Source: Roseivirga sp.
Lineage (GTDB): Bacteria; Bacteroidota; Bacteroidia; Cytophagales; Cyclobacteriaceae
Direction: 5' to 3'
Assembly (NCBI GenBank): GCA_029262895.1
Contig: JAJCYM010000048.1
Span: 100,415 to 164,414 of the forward strand
Length of the DNA: 64,000 bases
Below, piece after piece: positions 16,858 to 24,875 of the stretch. The notes below the pieces were generated by a model. The model did no database searches. It was not told the DNA's origin and worked only from the letters and a program-made list of their open reading frames with translations. Every line of letters starts with the position of its first letter. Positions within the stretch are counted from its first letter, which is position 1. The position numbers and the translations under genes were made by a program.

Positions 16858-19239
16858 TTATTCGTACCTGAGAGACTCCACAGGATTTCTTTTAGCCGCA
16901 CCAACTACCTTTCCGGAAATTGACAAAAACGAGATGAGTAAGATTGAAAATACTGGTAGCACAATCGTTAAAAAGTTGACTTGCATATGGTAGGTCCATA
17001 TCATTCCCATTAAAAGCCCTGTCAGCATATATGCCGCAACGGCTCCCAGCAAAGCGCTGATTCCTACTACTATCAGGAATGGTCTATTAATGATTCCCGT
17101 GATTTTTGGAATCGAAGCTCCCAAAACCTTTCTGATTCCAATCTCCTTGGTTCGACTTAAAATATTGATAGAAACTAAAGTAAACAACCCTACTGCCGAG
17201 AGGATAACGGCTATAATTGATAGAAATATAAAGATAGCAACGATGTTCTTGTTGACATCTCTTGCACCGCCCAATATATCTTGATTATGAATCAAAACAT
17301 TGCTTGGGCGATCCGGAATTACTTCTGCCCAGACACCTTCTAAATAATCATCCATCTCTCCCAATTTGGAAGGGGCAACTTTGACCACAACTGTATTGAC
17401 TTCATCATCATTACGAAGCCTCAGCATTGTTGGAACCATCTCGTCAAAAAGACCAAATACATAGAAATCTTTTACTACGCCAACCACATTATATCTGATT
17501 GTATCATAAAGTGTCACCTGTTTTCCGAGTGGATCATCCCATCCAAAGGCACCAGCCATTCGCTCATTAATAATTACGCCAGACTGTCTATCAGTCTCCC
17601 TGTTTTCAGCGCTAAATGATCGACCCTGCAGCATTCTCAATTCGGCCAGTTCTATATAGTCCATCCCAATATCCATAACAGTTACCTGGTTTTCGGTGTC
17701 CTCACTTTTAATCAACCCTGATGACGAACCCCAGCCAATATGATGTCTTGTTGAGGCGGTCATTTCAATGTTCGGGTTTTGAGCAATTTGAGCTTTAAAT
17801 CTCTCAGCCTCTGACGGATCACTGGTTTGAACAATCAACATGCTTTCCTTGTCATATCCCTGATCAAGTTTCTCCTGATAAGTTGAGTTTTGAATAAATG
17901 CGAATCCGGAAATAAGTGCCAGAACAGAAATCATAAATTGGAATCCCAATAATACTTTTGATAGAATACTGGAGCTGTCCAATTTTAATGTTCCTCTTAA
18001 GATTGCAACTGGTTTGAATTTACTTACATATAATGCCGGATAGCCCCCCGCCACTAATGCTGTCCCTAACAGTACAGCCGATAGGAAAATGACCAATGGA
18101 GGATTTTCCTGTAGGCTCAGAATTACCGTCATATTTGGCCACATGTCGCTGTATTTTGGTACTAACCAGCTAGCAAACAATAGCCCAAATCCAAGGGCTA
18201 ATAGGCAGAGTAAAAGATTCTCAGCCAAAAATTGAAATATCATTTGCGCACGGCTTCCTCCTACAGTTTTTCTTATACCAATCTCCTTAAGTCGTTTGTT
18301 GGACATAGCAATTGCGGTATTCGTAAAATTGAAACAGGCCAAAAGCAAAATAAGGAAGGCCATGATACCGGGTGCACTTATATGTGCTTTATTCAATGCC
18401 TCATTTCCCAAATTCGTGCCATTGTAATCTCTTTGTACGTTTGGTAGATTTGCCATTGGTACCATCCAAAAGTCGGTAACCAGAAAATCAGGTCTTACTG
18501 CGTTCTGGGCTGCAGTATGTTTCTTCAGCGCTTGGGGTACATTAAAAGCTGCGGTGGGATTATCGGTTTGAATGAATATACCATCAACCCATACCGTCCA
18601 ATCACCTTTTTCAACGTCCCTAAACCGGTGAAAATTCTCAAAATGTGAGATTAATTGGAATTGAAGGGTACTTAGCTGATCTGGTTCTGTAAAAACGCCT
18701 CCGACTGTCAGCAGCAGGTTCGGTTTTCCGGAAACAATAACTTCCAGGGTTTCGCCCACCGCATCTTCTTTCCCAAATAATGATATGGCCGCGCGATCAG
18801 AGATCAATACCGTGGAGAGTTCTTTAAAACTATTCTTATCCCCATACTTGAGCGGAAAACTGAACATATCCAGAAAATCGTCATCAACAAATCCGAAAGT
18901 ACGGTTGAATATATTGTTGTCCTTTTTGATAGTAACACCGGTTCTTTCGAATCTTGAATATCCCTTTAAACCTGGTACATCATTTTCAATCATTGGTCCC
19001 AGGGCCATTGGAGCCAGTCCATATTTTATTGAAGAACCTTGAAAATCGCGAATTGTCGAAACCATATAGATTTCATCATAATTCTCATGTTGCTCGTCAT
19101 AGGACATCGCAAAATCGTAGTTCAGATAGGCCACGATACAGCAGGCGAGTGCCAGACCAAGTCCGATTATATTAATGAAGACAAATAGCTTGCTCTTCAG
19201 CAAACTCCTGAGTGTGACTTTAAAGAAATTCTTAAACAT
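16858..19239 (-). CDS. FtsX/MacB-like ABC transporter permease
   Basis: 793 aa from ATG 19239. This start gives the family opening MFKNFFKVTLRSLLKSKLFVFINIIGLGLALA; the open frame continues 25 codons upstream but that part (MKKLCNEGC...) is not membrane-like. Architecture: one N-terminal membrane segment, a large periplasmic MacB-type domain, three segments from about residue 295, a second periplasmic domain, three segments at the C-terminus. FtsX signatures occur twice: RLKEIGIRKTVGGSRAQMIFQFLAENLLLC and RTKEIGIRKVLGASIPKI. This is the full-length type with two FtsX units. No ATPase is adjacent. Substrate unknown; members export peptides, lipoproteins or drugs. Confidence 0.9.
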   Translation of the reverse strand: MFKNFFKVTLRSLLKSKLFVFINIIGLGLALACCIVAYLNYDFAMSYDEQHENYDEIYMVSTIRDFQGSSIKYGLAPMALGPMIENDVPGLKGYSRFERTGVTIKKDNNIFNRTFGFVDDDFLDMFSFPLKYGDKNSFKELSTVLISDRAAISLFGKEDAVGETLEVIVSGKPNLLLTVGGVFTEPDQLSTLQFQLISHFENFHRFRDVEKGDWTVWVDGIFIQTDNPTAAFNVPQALKKHTAAQNAVRPDFLVTDFWMVPMANLPNVQRDYNGTNLGNEALNKAHISAPGIMAFLILLLACFNFTNTAIAMSNKRLKEIGIRKTVGGSRAQMIFQFLAENLLLCLLALGFGLLFASWLVPKYSDMWPNMTVILSLQENPPLVIFLSAVLLGTALVAGGYPALYVSKFKPVAILRGTLKLDSSSILSKVLLGFQFMISVLALISGFAFIQNSTYQEKLDQGYDKESMLIVQTSDPSEAERFKAQIAQNPNIEMTASTRHHIGWGSSSGLIKSEDTENQVTVMDIGMDYIELAELRMLQGRSFSAENRETDRQSGVIINERMAGAFGWDDPLGKQVTLYDTIRYNVVGVVKDFYVFGLFDEMVPTMLRLRNDDEVNTVVVKVAPSKLGEMDDYLEGVWAEVIPDRPSNVLIHNQDILGGARDVNKNIVAIFIFLSIIAVILSAVGLFTLVSINILSRTKEIGIRKVLGASIPKITGIINRPFLIVVGISALLGAVAAYMLTGLLMGMIWTYHMQVNFLTIVLPVFSILLISFLSISGKVVGAAKRNPVESLRYE

Positions 19240-19468
19240 AGTTTTGACCTTTTGGTTTGAGTTATTGAATAATTGACGAAGGAAGCGACATCCCTCGTTA
19301 CAGAGTTTCTTCACTTCTTCGTCAATCGTTATTTTGAGTTCTCTGGATAGTAGATGTTAAACGAATCTTCAAGGTTGCACTTTAACCGTTATTTTAATCA
19401 AATAAGACTTTATTGAAGTCCTCTTCAAATTTCCATGTATTTCAGGTCTGATTATTTAGCTCAATGTT

Positions 19469-19476
19469 TAGTTTTG
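19469..19476 (+). promoter_or_regulatory. Predicted -7 promoter element of gcvT
   Basis: TAGTTTTG matches TAnnTTTG and lies 21 bp before the gcvT ATG at 19498. No clear TTTG -33 element at ideal spacing was found, so confidence is low. No glycine riboswitch-like structure is evident in the 258 bp between the divergent permease and gcvT. Confidence 0.4.
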
Positions 19477-19497
19477 TCAACGATTAAAAAAACACCC

Positions 19498-20586
19498 ATG
19501 GATTTAAAGAAAGTAGCAATCAACGACATTCACGAGGGACTTGGCGCAAAGATGGTTCCTTTTGCAGGCTATAATATGCCTGTTAGATATTCTTCTGACA
19601 TTGAAGAGCACCAAACTGTAAGGAATGGTGTGGGAGTCTTTGACGTCTCTCATATGGGTGAGTTTGTCCTTGAAGGACCAGAGGCCTTGGATTTAATCCA
19701 ACGTGTTACCAGCAATGATGCCTCAACTTTGGTTGATGGGCAAGCACAATACTCTTGTCTCCCCAATGAGGATGGAGGAATTGTCGATGATCTTCTTGTC
19801 TATCGTTTGAAGGAAGACCAATATATGTTGGTCGTCAATGCCTCCAATATTGAGAAGGATTGGAATTGGATCTCTAAATACAATACCAAGGGGGTGAAGA
19901 TGATGAATGTCTCTGACAGCCATTCCTTATTCGCAGTTCAAGGACCAAAGGCCATAGAAGCACTTCAGTCCTTAACTTCGGTTAACCTTTCCGAGGTTGG
20001 TTTTTACACTTTCGTGGTTGGTCCATTTGCTGGAGTTGATCATATTATCATTTCGGCCACCGGATATACCGGAGCTGGTGGTTTTGAGCTCTATGTCTCC
20101 AATGAACATGCAGAAAGTGTTTGGAAACAAATCTTTGAAGCTGGTAAGGAATACGATATCAAACCGATCGGTCTGGGTGCTCGCGACACTTTGAGGCTGG
20201 AAATGGGTTATTGCCTATACGGGAATGATATCGATGATACCACCTCTCCCCTAGAAGCAGGGCTTGGCTGGGTGACCAAGTTTACCAAAGAATTCACCAA
20301 TTCAGCTAATCTGCTAAAACAAAAAGAAGAAGGCATTACCAAAAAATTGGTGGCCTTTAAAATGATCGATCGTGGCATTCCAAGAAGTCACTACGAAATA
20401 TTAGACCTTGAGGAAAACAAGATTGGCGAAGTCACTTCAGGTACACAGTCTCCATCTCTTGGTTATGGTGTCGGCTTGGGTTATGTAACCAAGGCACAAA
20501 GCAAATTGGGTACTGAAATTCTGATCGCGGTTAGAAATCGAAAATTGAAGGCTGAAATTGTAAGACTCCCTTTCTATAAGGCATGA
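19498..20586 (+). CDS. gcvT: Glycine cleavage system T protein (aminomethyltransferase)
   Basis: 362 aa. Transfers the aminomethyl carbon from H protein to tetrahydrofolate, releasing ammonia. The start at 19498 gives the family beginning [30 protein letters not shown]; the frame upstream to 19435 lacks similarity. Seen motifs: [81 protein letters not shown] (folate region) and C-terminal [21 protein letters not shown]. Normal length. The stop overlaps the start of the ComB-family gene by four bases (ATGA). Other gcv genes are not in this window. Confidence 0.96.
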   Translation: MDLKKVAINDIHEGLGAKMVPFAGYNMPVRYSSDIEEHQTVRNGVGVFDVSHMGEFVLEGPEALDLIQRVTSNDASTLVDGQAQYSCLPNEDGGIVDDLLVYRLKEDQYMLVVNASNIEKDWNWISKYNTKGVKMMNVSDSHSLFAVQGPKAIEALQSLTSVNLSEVGFYTFVVGPFAGVDHIIISATGYTGAGGFELYVSNEHAESVWKQIFEAGKEYDIKPIGLGARDTLRLEMGYCLYGNDIDDTTSPLEAGLGWVTKFTKEFTNSANLLKQKEEGITKKLVAFKMIDRGIPRSHYEILDLEENKIGEVTSGTQSPSLGYGVGLGYVTKAQSKLGTEILIAVRNRKLKAEIVRLPFYKA

Positions 20587-21284
20587 AGCAAGTAGACGTT
20601 TGTTTCTCCCCAGACTTAATTCATCAATATGATATTAGTGACCACAATGTAGTGGTCATTGATATTTTAAGAGCTACCTCTTGCATGGTAGCTGGCTTGG
20701 GTTCAGGTGTTCAGAGCATCACTCCTGTGGCTACCGTTGAAGAATGTGAGGCTCTTGGGGCCAAAGGCTATGTAATGGCGGGAGAACGAGGCGGTCAAAA
20801 GCTACCGCAATTTGATCTCGGCAATTCCCCTTTCGAGTACATGAAACCTGAATGGAAAGGCAAGAAAATTGCGACAACCACCACCAACGGCACCCGATGC
20901 ATTGAGCTTTCCAAAGGAGCACCCGAAATAACTATTGGGGCATTCTTAAATCTGTCAGCACTTGTGGAACACCTTCAAACTAAAGAGGAGAATGTCCTTC
21001 TATTCTGTGCCGCCTGGAAGGGGAAATTCAATCTGGAAGACAGCCTGTTCGCAGGAGCAGTTTGTAGTCTCTTGAAAAAAGACTTTGAAATGGTGAGTGA
21101 TGCAGCCAAAAGCGCTTTCTATCTCCACCAATCCATGTCAGAAGATATTGAATACTATATCAGTCGATCCAACCATGCTTCCAGACTATCTGGTTTTCAG
21201 GCACAGGAAGACATTGGTTATTGTGCTAAAATAGATGAGTTTGACATTGTACCTATGCTCAAGGGTGACGAGTTGGTCGTCTAA
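20583..21284 (+). CDS. 2-phosphosulfolactate phosphatase family protein (ComB)
   Basis: 233 aa. Matches the ComB family by [17 protein letters not shown] near the N-terminus (metal-binding Asp), [20 protein letters not shown], the phosphate-binding [11 protein letters not shown], and [20 protein letters not shown]. In methanogens ComB dephosphorylates 2-phosphosulfolactate in coenzyme M synthesis. Bacteria with this family lack coenzyme M, so the true substrate here is not known (sulfolactate metabolism or another phosphate ester). Tightly coupled to gcvT by a 4-bp overlap, an arrangement that suggests coregulation. It converges on the mazG-like gene 14 bp away. Confidence 0.88.
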   Translation: MKQVDVCFSPDLIHQYDISDHNVVVIDILRATSCMVAGLGSGVQSITPVATVEECEALGAKGYVMAGERGGQKLPQFDLGNSPFEYMKPEWKGKKIATTTTNGTRCIELSKGAPEITIGAFLNLSALVEHLQTKEENVLLFCAAWKGKFNLEDSLFAGAVCSLLKKDFEMVSDAAKSAFYLHQSMSEDIEYYISRSNHASRLSGFQAQEDIGYCAKIDEFDIVPMLKGDELVV

Positions 21285-21298
21285 TCAATTCGCGAAAT

Positions 21299-21643
21299 TT
21301 AAGACTTCAGCTTATCATTGTTATGATGCCGATCTTTATCTCGGCTGCTTTTTCGGGCCATTCTCTGTTCCCAGGCCGCTTGTAAATCCACACCTGTTTG
21401 ATTGGCCAGGCAAACCACCACAAACAAAACGTCTGCCAGCTCTTCCCCCAGATCTTTACTTTTGTCTGAGTCCTTCTCTGATTGTTCCCCATATCTGCGA
21501 GCCATAATCCTGGCCACTTCTCCCACTTCCTCAGTAAGTTGCGCCATATTCGTGAGCTCATTGAAATAACGCACACCGAACTCCTTAATCCAATCATCTA
21601 CTTCAGATTGAACCCCTCTTAAGCCTTTGGTCTCTTCACTCAT
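21299..21643 (-). CDS. MazG-like nucleotide pyrophosphohydrolase
   Basis: 114 aa, all-alpha NTP pyrophosphohydrolase of the MazG/dUTPase-like class. The metal-binding EEVGEVARIMARRYGE and the later EELADVLFVVVCLANQTGVDL give the ExxE...ExxD pattern of the family. The N-terminus carries IKEFGVRYFNELTNMAQL, typical of single-domain MazG-like proteins in Bacteroidota. The tail is basic and His-rich (RKSSRDKDRHHNNDK). It hydrolyses (d)NTPs to monophosphates, probably house-cleaning. It follows dtd by 3 bp and is surely cotranscribed with it. Confidence 0.92.
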   Translation of the reverse strand: MSEETKGLRGVQSEVDDWIKEFGVRYFNELTNMAQLTEEVGEVARIMARRYGEQSEKDSDKSKDLGEELADVLFVVVCLANQTGVDLQAAWEQRMARKSSRDKDRHHNNDKLKS

Positions 21644-21646
21644 AAT

Positions 21647-22099
21647 TCACTTTTTATCTTTTGTATCAATGATAATGGTAACCGGGCCATCGTTGATCAG
21701 GCTCACTTTCATATCTGCTCCAAACTCACCCGTTTGAACAGGTTTGCCTAAATCCTTGGATAATTGTTGCACGAAACCTTCGTACAATGGAATGGCAGTT
21801 TCAGGCCGTGCGGCTTTAATGTATGAAGGTCGATTGCCTTTTTTTGTACTGGCCTGCAAAGTAAACTGGCTTAATACCAAGGCTTCTCCATCAGCATCCA
21901 AAAGGCTCCTGTTCATTACCTCAGCTTCATCAGGGAAAATTCGCAGGTTGCAAATTTTTCTGCAAAGCCATTCGATGTCCTCTTGGCTATCGGCCTCCTC
22001 AATGCCCAGCAAAATCATAAGGCCATTGCCAATTGAAGATTTCACTTCTTGATTTATCGTCACTGAAGACTCCGAAACTCTTTGAATTACTGCAATCAT
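21647..22099 (-). CDS. dtd: D-aminoacyl-tRNA deacylase
   Basis: 150 aa, cytoplasmic. Hydrolyses D-aminoacyl-tRNA and Gly-tRNA(Ala) mischarges. The catalytic motifs are both present: SQFTLQA (SQxxT) around residue 77 and NDGPVTIII (NXPXT) near residue 136. It begins MIAVIQRVSESSVTINQEV, the invariant start of the family, so the start codon is secure. Length is normal (about 145-150 aa). First gene of a two-gene unit with the mazG-like gene. Confidence 0.96.
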   Translation of the reverse strand: MIAVIQRVSESSVTINQEVKSSIGNGLMILLGIEEADSQEDIEWLCRKICNLRIFPDEAEVMNRSLLDADGEALVLSQFTLQASTKKGNRPSYIKAARPETAIPLYEGFVQQLSKDLGKPVQTGEFGADMKVSLINDGPVTIIIDTKDKK

Positions 22100-22159
22100 A
22101 GCTGAGCAAAAAACCTGATTATTAATTTAGGATTCAAGTTAATTGTATAAATTGATTTC

Positions 22160-23335
22160 ATGCGAATCCGCCTTTATTGGCTTGTTGTTTTTCTAATTAT
22201 TACCGCGGGTGCCTTCATGGCATATCAACAATATCAGGCACCGCTCTCCTATCGTTTTGCCGAACAATTTGATGGAAATGACTACGAAGGTATTTATGAT
22301 TTCTTCAATGGCAACTCGTCACAATATCATGTTTCAGCTCCGTTTCATTCCAGAATATTTGTTCCCTATCTCGCCTCTTTAGTAGGTTCTGAGCGAATCA
22401 TAGAAGATTTTACGACTATCAATCTCATCTTCGTTTTGTTGTCAGTGGCTATGTTATTTCTTCTTTGGAGGGATTTGGGTTTTGACCTTAAGTGGTTTGT
22501 CTTTGGCCTTTTCTGGCTACTCTTCCATTGGACAGGGATTGTCCGTCTGAACATCTTTGATCCCATTACAGTAGATGTACCGCTGTATTTGTTTCAGGCT
22601 TTGTTCTTATGGCTAATTCTGAAACGAAGATTCATGTGGCTTCTCCTCCTGGGGCCTGTGGCCACTGCCCAAAAGGAGTCCTTCATAGCACTACTTTTTG
22701 TGCTCACCATTTATGGGTGGTACCACAACAGAAAACAACAGGATGGTTATTATGAGCTCAAATGGATTATCAGTGCCTTTATGCTTTCCTTACTCACCAA
22801 ATGGGTTTTGAACTTTTATTTTCCGCCAATCGAAGCAGGCCGGGGAGCCATAATCACCATACTTTTTCATATGAGAGAATTGGTTTATCATCCATTCCAA
22901 CTTGTCAGATGGATGGCAGCGTTCTTTATGGCTTTTGGCCCCATGCTTATTGCAGCCACCCTGGCACTTGGAAGGAAAAGGCACTATGATAATCGAAGGA
23001 ACCTACTCGTACTCTTTTCTTTGGTGTATGCCTTCTTCGGTATCTTTGCCGGTGGTGATATGACCCGCATTATCTATCTGGGCTTTCCATTTATAATGAC
23101 CCTTATTGCTTTTGCGCTTAAAGAATTGGAGACAAAACTGTTTTGGACTCTTGCCTTGCTTTCCGTTCCTCTTATGTTTTTGACCAAAAACATTCCTGAC
23201 CCGGCATTTGAGTGGGAAAGCTGGACCAGTTGGTATCCAGAGTTTGCCCCATTGCAATTTGTACTTATTTACACGGGATACGCCTTGGTGTCTATCGCTA
23301 TCATTTGGTCAATAAGAAAGAGAATCTGGCAATAA
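22160..23335 (+). CDS. Polytopic membrane protein of unknown function
   Basis: 391 aa with about nine to ten membrane segments. The first segment (LYWLVVFLIITAGAFMAYQQ) is followed by a soluble loop with many Tyr, Phe and Asn residues and the motif SRIFVPYLASLVG, then a run of hydrophobic helices. A few features (HSRIFVPYLA, VATAQKESF) recall Bacteroidota membrane proteins related to GT-C glycosyltransferases, but I cannot show catalytic residues. It lies 43 bp before the sigma factor gene and could be cotranscribed with it, though nothing else links them. Function unknown. Confidence 0.75.
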   Translation: MRIRLYWLVVFLIITAGAFMAYQQYQAPLSYRFAEQFDGNDYEGIYDFFNGNSSQYHVSAPFHSRIFVPYLASLVGSERIIEDFTTINLIFVLLSVAMLFLLWRDLGFDLKWFVFGLFWLLFHWTGIVRLNIFDPITVDVPLYLFQALFLWLILKRRFMWLLLLGPVATAQKESFIALLFVLTIYGWYHNRKQQDGYYELKWIISAFMLSLLTKWVLNFYFPPIEAGRGAIITILFHMRELVYHPFQLVRWMAAFFMAFGPMLIAATLALGRKRHYDNRRNLLVLFSLVYAFFGIFAGGDMTRIIYLGFPFIMTLIAFALKELETKLFWTLALLSVPLMFLTKNIPDPAFEWESWTSWYPEFAPLQFVLIYTGYALVSIAIIWSIRKRIWQ

Positions 23336-23378
23336 TAGAATTCAGTTATTTACATAATATCCCTTAATTGCGGCCTGC

Positions 23379-23897
23379 ATGGAAAAATCACTTTGTGAGG
23401 AGGAAGTATACAATCGGGTTTATCGACAAAACTTTGAGAAACTGAGGAACCTCATTTACTATAAATGTGGTGATCTGGACGAGGCCGGTGATATTGCTCA
23501 GGAGTCTTTCATCCGCCTGTGGGCAAAATGTGCCGATGTTATTCTGGAACAGGTTTCAGGTTATGTTTATACCATCGCCAACAGGCTCTTTCTCAGTAAA
23601 ATGCGGTCGAACAAAGTCGCTCTCAAGTTCGAAAAATCCCAAGAGCTCCAGCATAATACAGAAGATCCACTCTTCCTGCTTAGAACTGATGAATTTAGGT
23701 CTCAAATAGAAACGGCCATCTCCGAACTTCCCGAAGGACAAAGAGAAGCCTTTATGTTAAACAGGATTGATAAGTATACTTATAAGGAAATTGCTGAAAT
23801 GCTGGAGATCAGTCAAACAGCTGTGGAGAAGAGAATTACCAAGGCCTTAATCAAGCTTAGAGATAAAATTGAGGAATTTAGAGATTATAAAATATAA
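23379..23897 (+). CDS. ECF RNA polymerase sigma factor (FecI-like)
   Basis: 172 aa. Sigma region 2 is seen at about residues 12-55 (YRQNFEKLRNLIYYKCGD, then DIAQESFIRLWAKC) and region 4 at about 115-165 (LPEGQREAFMLNRIDKYTYKEIAEMLEISQTAVEKRI), with no region 3, the ECF layout. Directly downstream are FecR and a TonB-dependent receptor, which is the FecI/FecR/FecA surface-signalling arrangement. Two copies of a candidate cognate promoter (GGGGTTGGGTA-N15-CGTTGTA) lie at 23898 and 27394. The first copy touches the stop codon of this gene. Confidence 0.94.
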   Translation: MEKSLCEEEVYNRVYRQNFEKLRNLIYYKCGDLDEAGDIAQESFIRLWAKCADVILEQVSGYVYTIANRLFLSKMRSNKVALKFEKSQELQHNTEDPLFLLRTDEFRSQIETAISELPEGQREAFMLNRIDKYTYKEIAEMLEISQTAVEKRITKALIKLRDKIEEFRDYKI

Positions 23898-23931
23898 GGG
23901 GGTTGGGTATGCCTGATAGACAAACGTTGTA
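23898..23931 (+). promoter_or_regulatory. Candidate ECF sigma promoter, copy 1 (upstream of fecR)
   Basis: GGGGGTTGGGTA at 23898-23909, 15 bp, then CGTTGTA at 23925-23931. The identical two-part motif with identical spacing recurs at 27394-27426. This bipartite form with a conserved -35 block and a CGT-type -10 block is usual for ECF promoters. The predicted start is only about 7 bp beyond the -10, at or next to the fecR GTG codon. Confidence 0.65.
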
Positions 23932-23937
23932 TAAGCA

Positions 23938-24855
23938 GTGAGTGAGAATCTTGAAAATAATAACCTCCTGGCGCGCTGGCTCAATAATGATTTGAGTGAA
24001 GAAGAACGCGAACAACTTGCCAAAACCCAAGGACTGGATGACCTGAAAGCGGTTGTCGATGATATCAGTACCTGGAAGTTACCAGCAGTTGATATTGAAA
24101 AAGGGCTAGAAGAAGCGCGAAAATCTGCTGTTCCAGAAAAGAAGAGTACCATTAGCATCTCAATGCGCCCTTTAATGCGATATGCTGCTGCCATTATATT
24201 TTTAGCAGTGGCCTATTTCGGTGGCAAGCAACTGTTTGACCCCCAAAATATCTTGGTTGAAACTGGTCTTTCTCAGCACACTGTGCATGAATTACCAGAT
24301 GGGTCACTCGTAACCTTGGGACCACAATCGAGACTGGAGTACAAAAAGAAGAACTGGGAAGAAAATAGAGCAACCAACCTGATCGGTCAGGGCTTTTTTG
24401 ATGTCGAAAAGGGATCAACCTTTGCTGTTGCCACCAATCTGGGCACCATCACGGTTTTAGGAACCGAGTTTGATATTCTGGAAGCCGGAAACAAATTAGC
24501 AGTCAATTGTTTTGAAGGGCGAGTGCAGGTAAGTGTAGCCGGGAAGCAAGAAATCCTGAGTGCACTCCAAGGTCTGATCTTTAATCAAGGTGAGATCAAA
24601 AGAGATTCAATAACAATCAATAGGCCTACCTGGCTTTCTGGTCGAAGTACTTTTAGTAATGCTGCTCTCTCCAATGTAATAATCGAGCTGAAACGTTATT
24701 ATGATGTTGATATGACCTTGCCGAATCAATACACAAGCTTACCTTTTAGTGGAAGTTTCCAGCATAACGACCTGGCCGCTGCCCTCCGCAGTATCTTGGT
24801 ACCTTTGGAAATTACATATAGCTTGTCAGCCGAGGGAAAAGTTGTTTTTGACTAA
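23938..24855 (+). CDS. FecR-family anti-sigma / sigma-activating factor
   Basis: 305 aa, inner-membrane protein that receives a signal from the TonB receptor and controls the ECF sigma. The start is GTG at 23938 (GTG AGT GAG AAT), which gives ENLENNNLLARWLNNDLSEEE, the usual cytoplasmic anti-sigma start. Then comes one membrane segment at about residues 83-100 (LMRYAAAIIFLAVAYFGG). The periplasmic FecR domain is seen in HTVHELPDGSLVTLGPQSRLEY and LGTITVLGTEFDI. The C-terminal DUF4974-type part (VIIELKRYYDVDMTLPN) resembles the STN fold. It sits 40 bp after the sigma gene and 20 bp before the receptor gene. Confidence 0.93.
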   Translation: MSENLENNNLLARWLNNDLSEEEREQLAKTQGLDDLKAVVDDISTWKLPAVDIEKGLEEARKSAVPEKKSTISISMRPLMRYAAAIIFLAVAYFGGKQLFDPQNILVETGLSQHTVHELPDGSLVTLGPQSRLEYKKKNWEENRATNLIGQGFFDVEKGSTFAVATNLGTITVLGTEFDILEAGNKLAVNCFEGRVQVSVAGKQEILSALQGLIFNQGEIKRDSITINRPTWLSGRSTFSNAALSNVIIELKRYYDVDMTLPNQYTSLPFSGSFQHNDLAAALRSILVPLEITYSLSAEGKVVFD

Positions 24856-24875
24856 ATCCTCCTACATCTTTATAC

